DNA of 64,000 nt from Cryptomeria japonica (Eukaryota > Streptophyta > Pinopsida > Cupressales > Cupressaceae): positions 185,204,115 through 185,268,114 of the forward strand of contig NC_081413.1 in assembly GCF_030272615.1 (NCBI RefSeq), written 5' to 3'. Below, in pieces: positions 11,421 to 20,578 of the stretch. Positions within the stretch are counted from its first letter, which is position 1, and each line of letters opens with the position of its first letter. The notes under the pieces are model-generated. The model did no database searches, had not been told where the DNA came from, and saw only the letters and a list, made by a program, of their open reading frames with translations. The translations under genes were made by a program, and so were the position numbers.

Positions 11421-11870
11421 GATAGAAATTTTAACATCTCGAGAAATACCTTTTGAAACACATGGATTTAGGGCTCGCAGAATCTCCTTCACTTCACACT
11501 CTGTCGGTTGCTGAATCACTGCTTTGTGTTTTCCACTTGACCGTTTGCAGTTTGAATTTGAATCTCCTTCGTGATTTCTCAATTTCTCAAAATCTCTGCT
11601 CAAATCACCTTTTCATTGCTCTGCTCTTTGAAAAACTTTTCTTCGCTCGAAAACTGATAGTGAGAAATGATTTGAAAAATCCTTTTAAACATATTTCTCA
11701 CCTACCGCAATTAATGCTCCTCAATTAGGGTGTAAACCCTAATTTGCCTTTTTACCATTTTTGGTCTTCTGCCAGATGACAGGTATCACATACCAGATAA
11801 GGTCTTTTACTAGTGTAAACCAGGGGTTTGAAACATTTTGTCGTTTGCTCCCCCTAAGCTTTTCTAAAGC
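11421..11870 (-). other. Spacer between ORF1 and ORF2 of A-inner
   Basis: This spacer is noncoding. Just after the ORF1 stop, the complement of gctccccctaagc (11847-11859) gives the CTTAGGGGGAGC tract that in copia E follows the end of pol. A TATA-like AT-rich string lies at about 11683-11691, some 265 bases before the ORF2 ATG, matching its place in A-outer. Confidence 0.5.
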
Positions 11871-13148
11871 TTAGTCTGTCGGTTCCGTGATTTCCACACT
11901 AGGTGCAGAAACCGGTTCCTCTTGTAACACCATTGGTTTCTTCTTCCAAGTTTTGTCCATGTCCACTTGAATAGTGTCAACATCAATGTCTCCTTCTGGA
12001 GTGACTGGTATATCATTAGATATGTCCTTTCTTGATCTACAGAATTTGGCAATGTGACCCGGTTTGTTGCAGTGATAGCAGACCAATCCAGGTGCTCTCC
12101 AAGGTCCATTGTTCATGTTTCCATTCTTCCTTCTGCATGTTGCAGCAATGTGACCATGACCATGATATACCATACAATTTTCTCTCCATTCGGTTGCTGC
12201 TTGATAGCCACCGCTTCTTTGCTGATGATTGAAGGCATTAAACCGGTTGTGATTCCAGTTCACAAAAGGTTTAGGACCAACTCCTTGGGTCCTCTGAGAA
12301 TATCTTCCAGTGTTATTCATAACAGACCTACATTCAGATGCTCTATGCCCATACTTGTTGCATGCATAATAATTACCTTCAAATCTATAAGATCTAGGCT
12401 TATCATTTAGGAAATAAGGAAAATTGTTGTAAGCCTTACTCCTACACACATTTGTAGTATGTCCTTCTTTAAGACAATTAAAGCAAACATGTTTAAACTT
12501 TTGCTTACCTTTATCCTTTGATGTCGGTTGTTTCTTTGATGTTCCAACATTTGTACCAGAAGTCTCACCTTCCTCATGATCGGAATAACCAATTCCATTG
12601 CTATTCTTGACCGATTTGGCAGATTCAAGCTTTTGCTCTAGCTTGATAGTACTCTTGTTGAACTTAGCAAGTATTTCCTTTAACTTAGAGAGTTCTTTGG
12701 AAATAGTAGCATTTGTTTCCAATAGGTTTTCATTCTCAGAGATGGCAATGTTTAGTTCTCCTTGCATGTCTTCCTTTTCCACTTTGCTTGCATGAAATTG
12801 AGTAGTTAGGGCACTGATCTCTTGTTTCAGCCTGGAGATCTCATGATCTCTTTCTTTCACCAAATCTTTAGATTTCCTCCTATTCTCAAGCTCTTGACAC
12901 ATCTGGATAGTTAGTCCTTCCAACTCTTTTCTCAGGTTGGAGTTTGATTCATTCAACTTATTTACTTCTGTAATTAGGGCTTCCATGTCTGCTTCATCTG
13001 AAGACCTATTTTCAGATAGCTCCATCAGCTTTTCTGCATGTTCTCTCCTTTTTGCTTGAGATGCCTTGTATTTGACCATAAGATCATCATAGGCTTCCTC
13101 AGACTAAGTGAGCTGATGAGTAAGTTCCCTTATAGAGTATTCCCCCAT
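11871..13148 (-). pseudogene. Gag-like ORF1 of A-inner (coiled coil plus zinc knuckles)
   Basis: This frame runs from the ATG 13148-13146 to the stop at 11871, 425 codons, with a single in-frame TAG at codon 15 (13106-13104). The N-terminal half (about residues 20-170) is a long heptad-rich K/E/L coiled coil. The C-terminal half holds four zinc-knuckle-like boxes at about 12500, 12350, 12150 and 12060. The first and last fit C-x2-C-x4-H-x4-C. The second and third lack the first cysteine (YACNKYGHRASEC, MVYHGHGHIAATC). The usual copia UBN2-type gag domain seen in D, E and F is absent. By analogy with Ty1/copia Gag it should package RNA. It is the best preserved gene in the window. Confidence 0.85.
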
Positions 13149-13188
13149 ATCTCTTTCCAAGTGGTTAAACTTATAGAAAGGTAGGTTT

Positions 13189-13196
13189 TGATACCA
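13189..13196 (-). promoter_or_regulatory. Primer-binding site of A-inner (decayed)
   Basis: The minus strand reads TGGTATCA two bases after the LTR end, complementary to the 3' end of plant initiator tRNA-Met. The following GAGCC of the full site, present in A-outer, has changed here. Confidence 0.8.
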
Positions 13197-13198
13197 AT

Positions 13199-14332
13199 TG
13201 ATGAATACTAAGAGGGGGGGTGAATTAGTATGCCAAAAATCTTTGCACTTAAACACTTTACAAGACTAACAGTAAACCAGTAAAATAGTTTAGCAGACAA
13301 ACCAGTTAGCACACATGCAAACCAAATAGAAAATAATGCATTCACCCACAGAAGCACAAACACCATAACACATGATATTTTGACATGGAAACCCAAATGG
13401 GAAAAACCACGGTGAGATGGAACTCACAAGTAACTATCTGCAAAATAGGAACCAAACCGGTTAAGGTCTTACAATGTTCTTTACTAGAACAGATCCTATT
13501 AGGAATCTCAATCTTTGTGAGGAGATAAGTTCGATTAAAGACTACCTTGCTAGAGGATTTTAGATCCACGGATGTGAACCACCTTGTTAGAGGATTTACA
13601 AAAAGCTTTTGGGCCTACCCGGTTAAGGGCTACAGACTTGTCAAAGATGTGAGTAATCAACAAGTGTTTGATCTAGCTAGTAGCACAAATTGCTTGGTTA
13701 GATCCTGGGTAGCTCATTCCTAATGCACTCAAGCATTACTTTAGTCTTCTACACATTCATATTCTCTCCAACTCCTCAATCACCTTAAACCCTAGCAACA
13801 ACATAAACTTTCACTATATCCACATCAACAACCTAAAACCCTAGACATGATGTCCTTATAAAGGAATCTAATTTCCTGTCGGTCCAATAGGATTACATTA
13901 AAATTTCCTAGGTTCAATGAACCTGGATATACTTGGTAACATGACACAAAAAGCACTGTTAAAGTGTCGGCACCATCAAACAATCGGTGGATGGTAACTC
14001 ATCACAAAATGTTGGTTGGTAACTCATCACAGAGTATTACTAGTTCATACAAAATGTCGGTTGCCAGTTTGACAAAAATGAAGACTGGTAAAAATGTGTT
14101 ATGTCACTTTAATCCCTTGTACCGCTTAGTATCCATGAACCACTTGGGGTCAACATGCCGCTTCAGACCAGGAAACACATTCTGCAAAACACCAATAGTC
14201 TAAAGACTATAATACAACATACCGGTTGGAACAAATACTGGTTGTGCTCAAACCCATACATATAAAGGAGATCTCAATGCAAGTGTGTTTCCATCAATGA
14301 CAATCACAACATAAACATCAAAAATGCCAACA
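13199..14332 (-). repeat. 5' LTR of A-inner
   Basis: This 1,134 bp LTR has the same termini as 1845-2993. The gag N-terminal half of A-outer starts right after it at 14333, beginning with the TCTTC duplication. The U5 end (minus TTCACCCCCCCTCTTAGTA) matches the copia D pattern. Confidence 0.92.
13854..13883 (-). promoter_or_regulatory. LTR promoter of A-inner: TATA box and DRE/CRT-like core
   Basis: On the minus strand ACCGAC (13883-13878) lies about 16 bases upstream of TTTATAAGG (13862-13854). RCCGAC is the known core of the plant dehydration/cold element bound by DREB/CBF factors. The 3' LTR copy has ACCAAC. Whether it was functional is inference. Confidence 0.5.
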
Positions 14333-14337
14333 TCTTC
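14333..14337. repeat. Target-site duplication of A-inner, right copy (TCTTC)
   Basis: This is identical to 1840-1844. Confidence 0.9.
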
Positions 14338-15356
14338 CTCTTGCATGTTGTAGCAGTGTAACCATGGCAATGATAGATCAAACAGTTTTCTCTCCATCCG
14401 GTTGCCGCTTGATAGCCACCGCTTCCTGACTAATGATTAAAGGCATTAAACTGGTTGTGATTCTGGTTCACAAATGGTTTCGGACCAACTCCTTGAGTCC
14501 TCTAAGGATATCTTCTAGTGTTGTTCATAACAGACCCACATTCAGATGCTCTATGCCCAAACTTGTTGCATGCATAACAATTATCATTGAACCTATTGGA
14601 TCTAGGTACATTGTTTATAAAGTAAGGAAAGTTATTGTAGGCCTTTCTCCTACACACATTGGCAGTATGTCCTTCATTAAGACAGTTAAAGCAAACAGGT
14701 TTAAACTTTTGCTTACCTTTATCCTTTGATGTCAGTTGTTTCTTCGATGCTCCAACATTTGCACCAGAAGTCTCACCTTCCTCGTGACCAGAGTAACCAA
14801 GTCCTTCAGTATTCATGACAAGTTTGGCCAATTCAAGGTTTTGCTATAGCTTAACAATACTCTTGTTGAACTTAGCAAGTATTTCCTTTGACTCAAAGAG
14901 TTCTTTGGAAATAGCAGCATTTGTTTCCATCAAGTTTGCATTCTCGAAGATGGCTATGTTCAGTTCTCCCTGCATGTCTTCCTTTTCCACTTTGCTCGCA
15001 TGGAGTTGAGCAGTTAGGGCACTGATCTCTTGCTTCAGCTTGGAGATTTCATGATCTTTGTCTTTTACCAGATCTTCAGCTTTCCTCTCATTCTTAAGCT
15101 CTTGGCACATTCGAATAGTCAGTCCTTCCAACTCCTTTCTTAGGTTGGAATTGGATTCATTTAGCTTTTCTACTTCTTGAATCAGGGCTTCCATGTCCAC
15201 TTCATCAGAAGAACTATTTTTAGATAGCTCCATCAGTTTTTCAGCATGTTCTCTCCTTTTTTCTTGAGAGGCCTTATATTTGACCATAAGATCATCATAG
15301 GATTGCTCAAACTGAGTGACCCGATGAGTAAGTTCCCTCATAGTGTATTCCCCCAT
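14338..15356 (-). pseudogene. N-terminal part of A-outer gag-like ORF1
   Basis: It starts at the ATG 15356-15354 and stays in one frame through 14502, with TAG at 14844 and 14504-14502, then another TAG near 14432. All three are at positions where A-inner or the context suggests glutamine or a C-to-T change. The coiled coil covers about residues 10-175, and the first two zinc knuckles lie near 14690 and 14560. The gene then runs into the A-inner LTR and resumes at 1839. It aligns closely with A-inner ORF1. Confidence 0.85.
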
Positions 15357-15390
15357 ATCTCTTTCCAAGTGGTTAGACTTATAGAAAGGT

Positions 15391-15404
15391 TGGCTCTGAT
15401 ACCA
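15391..15404 (-). promoter_or_regulatory. Primer-binding site of A-outer
   Basis: The minus strand reads TGGTATCAGAGCCA, two bases after the LTR end (spacer AT). This is complementary to the 3' end of initiator tRNA-Met. Confidence 0.92.
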
Positions 15405-15406
15405 AT

Positions 15407-16588
15407 TGATGAATACTAAGAGGGAAAGGTGAATTAGTATGCCAAAAATTACTATACTTAAACACTTTACTAGACTACCAGTAAACTAGTAAAATAGTTT
15501 AGGAGACAAACCGGTTAGCACACATGCAAACCAAATAGCAAATAGTGCATTCACCCATAGAAGCACAAACACCATAAAACAAGATATTTTGATGTGGAAA
15601 CCCAAATGGGAAAAACCATAGTGAGATGGAACTCACAAGTAACTATCTACAGAATAGGAACCAAACCAGTTAAGGTCAGATCGGTTAAGGTCATACAATG
15701 TTCTTTACCAGAACAGATCCTGTCAGGAATCTCAATCTCTGTTAGGAGATAAGTCCGATTAAAGACTACCTTGCTAGAGGATTTTAAATCCACATATGTG
15801 AACTGCCTTGTTAGAGGATTTACAAAAGGATTTTGGGCCTACCCGGTTAAGGGCTTCAAACTTGTCGAAGATGTGAGTAATCAACAAGTGAGTGATCTAG
15901 CAAATAGCACAAATTGCTTGGTTAGATCCTTGATAGCTCATTCCTAATGCATTCCAGCATTACTTCAGTCTTCAACACATTCACACTCTACCTCTTCTCA
16001 TAGACCTCAACTTCTCTCCTATGTTCACACTTACAAAAAAATTTCAACCACCTTAAACCCTAGCAACAACCTAAAACCCTAGACATGATGTCCTTATAAA
16101 GGAATCTGATTTCATGTCGGTCTAATAGGATTACAATACAATTTCCTAGGTTCAATACATATATACATATCTGGTAAAATGACACAAAAAGCACCGTTAA
16201 AGTGTCGGCACCGCCAAACAATCGGTGGATGGTAACTCATCACAAAATGCCAGTTGGTAACTCATCACAAAGTATTACCGGTTCACACATAATACCAATT
16301 TAAGAAAAATACCGGTTGCCGGTTTGACAAAATGAAGACTAGGAAATATGAGTTGTGCCACTTCGTTCCTTCGTACTACTTGAAATCCTTGAACCACTTG
16401 GGGTCTTCATACCACTTCAGATCAGTAAATACTTTCTGCAAAACACTGATAGTCTAAAGACTATAATACATCATATCAGTTGGAACAAATACCGGTTGAA
16501 CTTTAACTTATATATACAAAAAGTGATCTCAAATCAAGTGTGTGTCCATCAATGCCAATCACAACATCAATCATGAAAAATGCCAATA
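15407..16588 (-). repeat. 5' LTR of A-outer
   Basis: This 1,182 bp LTR is homologous to the A-inner LTRs. Its outer end reads TGCCAATA instead of TGCCAACA, a C-to-T change. The copia C reverse transcriptase begins at the next base. GATGA at 16589-16593 is the expected TSD, but its partner lies outside the window. A TATA string is at 16092-16100 and an ACCGAC core (minus) at 16121-16116. Confidence 0.88.
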
Positions 16589-17502
16589 GATGACATTATC
16601 TTTGTTGGGAGTAAATCTAGCTTATGTAAGGACTTCACAAATCAAATATAATCAGAATTTGAAATGTCCATGTTAGGAGAGTTGTCCTACTTTCTTGTCT
16701 TGCAAATATCTTAGTTGAGCAAAGGTATATTCATCTCACAAACCAAGTATCCAAAGGATATGTTGAAAAAATTTCAAATGAAGGATTGTAAGCCTGTTAA
16801 TACTGCCATGGTGACTGGATGCAAGTTGAGAAAAATTGATGAGTCACCAGATGTGCATTAGACCTTGTACAAATATATGATTGGAAGTCTATTGTATCTA
16901 AGTGCCTCTAGGCTAGACATTGTGCAAGCGGTCTTCATGGTATCCAAATTTCAATTAGCTCCAAAGAAAGCTCATGTAATGCGATTAGAAGAATATTTAG
17001 ATATTTGCAAGGCACTTTGGACTACAATTTGTGGTACCCAAAGAATGATGACTTTACATTGCAAACCTACACAGATGTAGATTGGGTAGGTTATGTGGAT
17101 GACAAGAAGAGAACTAGTGGTGGAGCTTTCTTCTTGGGTGGTAGATTAGCTTCATGGCACAACAAGAAACAAGAATCCATATCTTTATCCACTACTAAGG
17201 CCGACCACATAGTAGTTGTTTTTTGTTGCAAACAAGTTCTCTAGATGAAACAAACAATGAAGGATATCCAGGTAGAATACTCAAACCCCATTTCCATTAT
17301 GTGTGAAAATTCCAGTGTAATTAATATCTCCAAGAACCCTATCATGCATTTAAGATCAAAACACATTTCCATTAGATATCATTTCTTGTGGGAAAAAGTA
17401 GCTAAAAAGGAAGTTAAGTTGGAATATGTGAGCACAGGTGAACAGGTAGTAGAAATTTTCACAAAACCATTGCCCAAAGACACTTTCAAATTCTTGAGAT
17501 AG
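16589..17502 (+). pseudogene. Copia element C: end of reverse transcriptase and RNase H
   Basis: The plus strand starts inside the reverse transcriptase at the second half of the catalytic box (DDIIFVG). It continues through the connection segment and the copia RNase H domain, including the SLSTTKADH box (canonical form has AEY) near 17190 and the terminal 'IFTKPLP' box near 17460. Stops and frameshifts are frequent, for example TAG for an expected tryptophan after 'QVL' near 17243. The upstream gag, protease, integrase and palm lie left of the window because A-outer inserted here. Confidence 0.9.
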
Positions 17503-17777
17503 AGGTTGGGTATTGTCCTTTCCTCCTTTAGCACTTAAATGCAAAAATAGGTTTGTAGTTCAGGGGGAGCTCACTACCTTACTCATGCATCCCTGAATTG
17601 GTTTGCGCTACAAAGGAGATGGAGCATAGTATTTTTGGTTCTTAGGGGGACCACAAGTTTCAACAAAGAGAGTATATTTTTCAAAACATGTGTAGGTTTT
17701 TGTATTCCAAAGAGGATAAAAGAAGCTTGTTATAGTAGAGATGCACTTTGCCATTTTTTCAAAGTGAGAGAATAAGT
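17503..17777 (+). other. 3' untranslated part of copia C
   Basis: This stretch is noncoding. It contains cagggggagc at 17561-17570, the post-pol purine tract also seen in D and E. It continues after the TRIM at 18144-18178. Confidence 0.6.
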
Positions 17778-17913
17778 TGTTGGAATCACCGTTATCGTTA
17801 TGCCAAAAGCTCGAGCTATCAATGAATGGGAGAGCAGCCAAAGACAAGGATCCATAAGAGGCAGGAGGAAGCACATGTCATGAATCCCAAAGGAGGTGTT
17901 GACCAAGTCAACA
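17778..17913 (-). repeat. 3' LTR of the TRIM
   Basis: This 136 bp repeat ends in a perfect inverted repeat TGTTGAC-CAA-GTCAACA at 17897-17913, with TTGACC and its reverse partner resembling two facing W-box cores. Confidence 0.88.
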
Positions 17914-18007
17914 ATCTCCCCCTTAGCACTGACTAAGGGTTTCAAACCGATGAAATGAAGGAGGCCTCCTAGGATTCGAACCCATAACCCAGCACTCTGA
18001 TACCCAT

Positions 18008-18143
18008 TGTTGGAATCACCATTGCCATTATTCCAAAAGCTCGAGCTATCAACGAATGGGAGAGTGGCCAGAGACAAGGATCCATGAGAGGCAAGAGGAA
18101 GAACATGTCATGAATCTCGAAGGAGGTGCTGACCAAGTCAACA
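18008..18143 (-). repeat. 5' LTR of the TRIM
   Basis: This 136 bp repeat pairs with 17778-17913. The terminal palindrome has one mismatch here (TGCTGAC). Confidence 0.88.
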
Positions 18144-18162
18144 TAAGCATGGCTGACATCAA

Positions 18163-18178
18163 TGCCAAAGGGACAGAT
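18163..18178 (+). promoter_or_regulatory. Polypurine tract of copia C
   Basis: tgccaaagggacagat precedes the LTR start. It matches the D tract tgccaaagggggagat apart from two changes. Confidence 0.7.
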
Positions 18179-18437
18179 TTTTGACATTGAATTGTCATTG
18201 ATGTCAACACATTGTCCTGTTGGAAGAAAAGATTAGTGTCACTAAGATTGATGTGTATCTTGATAGAGAAGACAATTGGAGTTAACCGTTAGAACATGTA
18301 ATTGGATAGAGAAGAAAAATCCCATAGTGTTGTGAAGGAATTGGGCAAACTGGTTTGACTCAAAAGAAATGATTACTACACCCCTACAAGACCAAACTCT
18401 GTCCTTGCCAAATTATTTGTAGTACTATAGGAAAAAG
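18179..18437 (+). repeat. Start of copia C 3' LTR, interrupted by element B
   Basis: It begins ttttgacatt where family members have TGTTGGCATT. TTGTCATTGATGTCAA at 18192-18207 is the U3 motif shared with D, E and F. The LTR resumes at 32326. The piece from about 18340 belongs to a 68-70 bp tandem array that continues on the other side of B. Confidence 0.75.
18433..18437. repeat. Target-site duplication of element B, left copy (AAAAG)
   Basis: AAAAG recurs at 32321-32325 immediately after the far end of B. Confidence 0.88.
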
Positions 18438-19142
18438 TGTTGGGATCCAAGAACACTGACAGGAGGGGTGAATCAGTGTTCTGTCTATATCAATAGTTTT
18501 TTATCCTTTTACACCATGCATATATAAACCGGTAAACAAATAACATATAACAAGAAGTAAATAAACCATCCACATAAATGAACACCATAACACACATAAT
18601 TTATATGTGGAAAACCTCAATGAGGAAAAACCACAGTGGGTTTTGTGACCCACAATATCAGTTCACTGGCCATAAGAAAAGATATTACATATAATAGGGG
18701 TCTGCACATGTAGGAAGGCACACTGCCTAGAGCACACTGCTCATCACTAAAGAGCTTCAGTGACTAGAAGCTTTCTGCTAAAGTAAATTACTAAAAATGA
18801 ACTCAAGAATGCATTAGTTATGCCAAATAGAGTTCTGGTTCTGGCTCTGCTCTGTACTAGTTCATAAACCCTTCGTCGGTATTACTTCTCCTCCAAGAAT
18901 ACTTTCCAAGCTATCTACAGATCATTGCATGATATAAAATTTGCATACAACATGGTCTTCATACATATATTTTGCATCATATAGTTCTGCTATATTCTCC
19001 TATATCCACACATTTCATATCTCACTACATCACAAAAATAACCTAGCAGACATACCTATTTACCTATTACAAATGATATTCCTTATGTCATCTTACAATA
19101 CATTTACTAAAGATATTCAATGTTGGTGTTGACAATAATTAC
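18438..19142 (-). repeat. 3' LTR of B, distal part
   Basis: It starts TGTTGGGATC on the plus strand and matches 31434-32100 of the 5' LTR. It is interrupted at 19142/26274 by copia D with TSD ATTAC. Confidence 0.9.
19138..19142. repeat. Target-site duplication of copia D (ATTAC)
   Basis: The partner copy is at 26269-26273. Confidence 0.9.
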
Positions 19143-20507
19143 TGTTGGCATATGATGAAGTAGTGATAATGTATGTTGTCATTGATGTCAATAAGTTCTC
19201 AAGAAGGTGAACTGGTATGCACCAGTATGAAGATTGGAAGCGGTTATGGTCAACTAGGATGGAGTGGACTAGTGTCGGGGTTCACTAACTATGACTACCG
19301 GTTGGTAGTCTCAGTTCAGCTCTAGGGTTTTTAGTTGGGCTTGTGCAGTGTAATCGATGATGTTTTGTGATGAGTTAGTTAAGAACAAGGATAAGGATCA
19401 AGATTCCACGCCATCTATGTGCACGTTAAGGATTTCTTTGAGGATCTTGCACGTGAAGATTGAATGCATTGAATGTCCACCTTGGGAATGCATTTTTTTC
19501 TTAAAGGTATGCGAAAAGCACATGATGGGTTATTATTTTCCAGATGTGGTGAAGATTAGATGATGCAGAATGACTTGAGATCTATTTTAGATTGTTTCAT
19601 TCTCTATATTGTATTTGACAGTCAGGATTGGACCACTTGTAATTGTAAACCTAAAATGTTTAGGGTTTAGTGTTTATGCTACCGACCTAATTGTTGTCTA
19701 TAAGGTCGGTGAGTTTTGTTATTGGATTTGTTGGCAAAATTTGTGTGTGTGTCCACATTTTTTGATACTTGCCAAACGAGAGTGAGGAATCTGCAGAGTG
19801 TGATTGCAGAAGAGAGGAACTGAAAATGATCTTCCTTAGTAAGAAGTATTTTTATCAGATCAGAGTGTTTTACCTATTGTCTTCCAACCATTTCAATAGA
19901 AGTTAAATCCCTTGTCCAGGTAGCTTTAAAATCCTCTAACTAGGTGGCTCAAGTTCATTGAGTTATTTAAATCCTCTAGAGAGGTAACCTTTAACAGGGT
20001 ATATAGCCATCCCTTAACCAGGTGATCTCTAACAAGATCGATTCCTAATAGAACCTTTATTGTAAAGTCTTTAATCAGACTAAGATCCTAACAGAGCAGA
20101 CTTCAAAAGAGTTCAAAAACAAGCTTGTGGGTATTCATCCCCATCGTGGTTTTTCCCATTTGGGTTTCCAAGTGAAAAATCTATGTTATGGGTTGTGAGT
20201 TTTTCATGTGATGATTATGTGATTATGATTAAGTTAGATATGCATGCAGTGTTAAATGGTTGTGATACTATTGATACAACTCATGCATGATTATATCAGT
20301 GAAGTAATCATCAAGATTTGAGATCTATTGAATGTTGTTTGAAGTATTTTTTTAAACTAATATTGTTATGGTTAAGTCCAGGCATATATGTCAACCAGCT
20401 ATCTATGTTTTGATTTGTCAAATTATCTGAGCAAGTTTTTGTGTGTAGTGATTCACCCCCCCCTCTCAGTACTGGTTAGGACCTTAGTAGTTCATCATTA
20501 TTCATCA
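19143..20507 (+). repeat. 5' LTR of copia D
   Basis: This 1,365 bp LTR runs from TGTTGGCA to TTCATCA. U3 motif TTGTCATTGATGTCAA is at 19176-19191. ACCGAC (19681) and CTATAAGG (19698-19705) form the likely promoter, with an 8 bp inverted repeat accgacct/aggtcggt around the TATA box. The U5 end has a C-run followed by TCTCAGTA. Confidence 0.92.
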
Positions 20508-20509
20508 AT

Positions 20510-20522
20510 TGGTATCAGAGCT
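20510..20522 (+). promoter_or_regulatory. Primer-binding site of copia D
   Basis: tggtatcagagct starts two bases after the LTR and is complementary to the 3' end of initiator tRNA-Met. Confidence 0.92.
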
Positions 20523-20578
20523 CATCTAGGTCCTTGGTGATATAAGCTTAATCGCTTGAGGCAAAAGATCATGTTTTA

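Larger units (their letters stand above)
1845..14332 (-). mobile_element. Complete pol-less LTR retrotransposon A-inner
   Basis: This is a structurally complete non-autonomous element, read on the minus strand. The order is 5' LTR 14332-13199, primer site, coiled-coil/zinc-knuckle ORF1 13148-11871, spacer, ORF2 11420-9494 continuing at 4702-3357, 3' noncoding part, polypurine tract 3008-2994 and 3' LTR 2993-1845. ORF2 is interrupted by a 4.8 kb insertion at 4703-9493. Without that insertion the element is about 7.7 kb. It is flanked by TSDs TCTTC and lies in the gag of an older copy of the same family. No pol domain is present, so it must have moved with enzymes supplied in trans. Confidence 0.92.
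1..16588 (-). mobile_element. Pol-less LTR retrotransposon A-outer (left end outside window)
   Basis: This is a non-autonomous LTR element read on the minus strand, split by a younger copy of its own family at 1845-14332. Its 5' LTR is 15407-16588, its primer site 15391-15404, its gag-like ORF1 15356-14338 continuing at 1839-1586, and its ORF2 1142-1. The 3' LTR would lie left of position 1. Removing A-inner plus one TSD copy puts the two gag halves back in one reading frame, which shows they are one gene. No protease, integrase, reverse transcriptase or RNase H is visible. It sits inside copia element C, whose pol resumes at 16589. It resembles TR-GAG elements (LTR elements that keep only a gag) but has an added ORF2. 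Confidence 0.85.
17778..18143 (-). mobile_element. Complete TRIM element (366 bp)
   Basis: Two 136 bp direct repeats (17778-17913 and 18008-18143) begin TGTTGG and end CAACA on the plus strand and differ at about 15 positions. Between them, on the minus strand, GGTATCAGAG next to the right repeat is an initiator tRNA-Met primer site. A tract TAAGGGGGAGAT next to the left repeat is a polypurine tract. The flanks TAAGT (17773-17777) and TAAGC (18144-18148) look like a decayed TSD. The internal part is only 94 bp with no coding capacity. This is the defining structure of a terminal-repeat retrotransposon in miniature. Confidence 0.9.

Noticed and set aside
17970-18005. A tRNA gene (ggattcgaaccc..ctctgatacc)
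   Set aside because: No cloverleaf can be formed. The string is the primer site and its neighbour in the TRIM.
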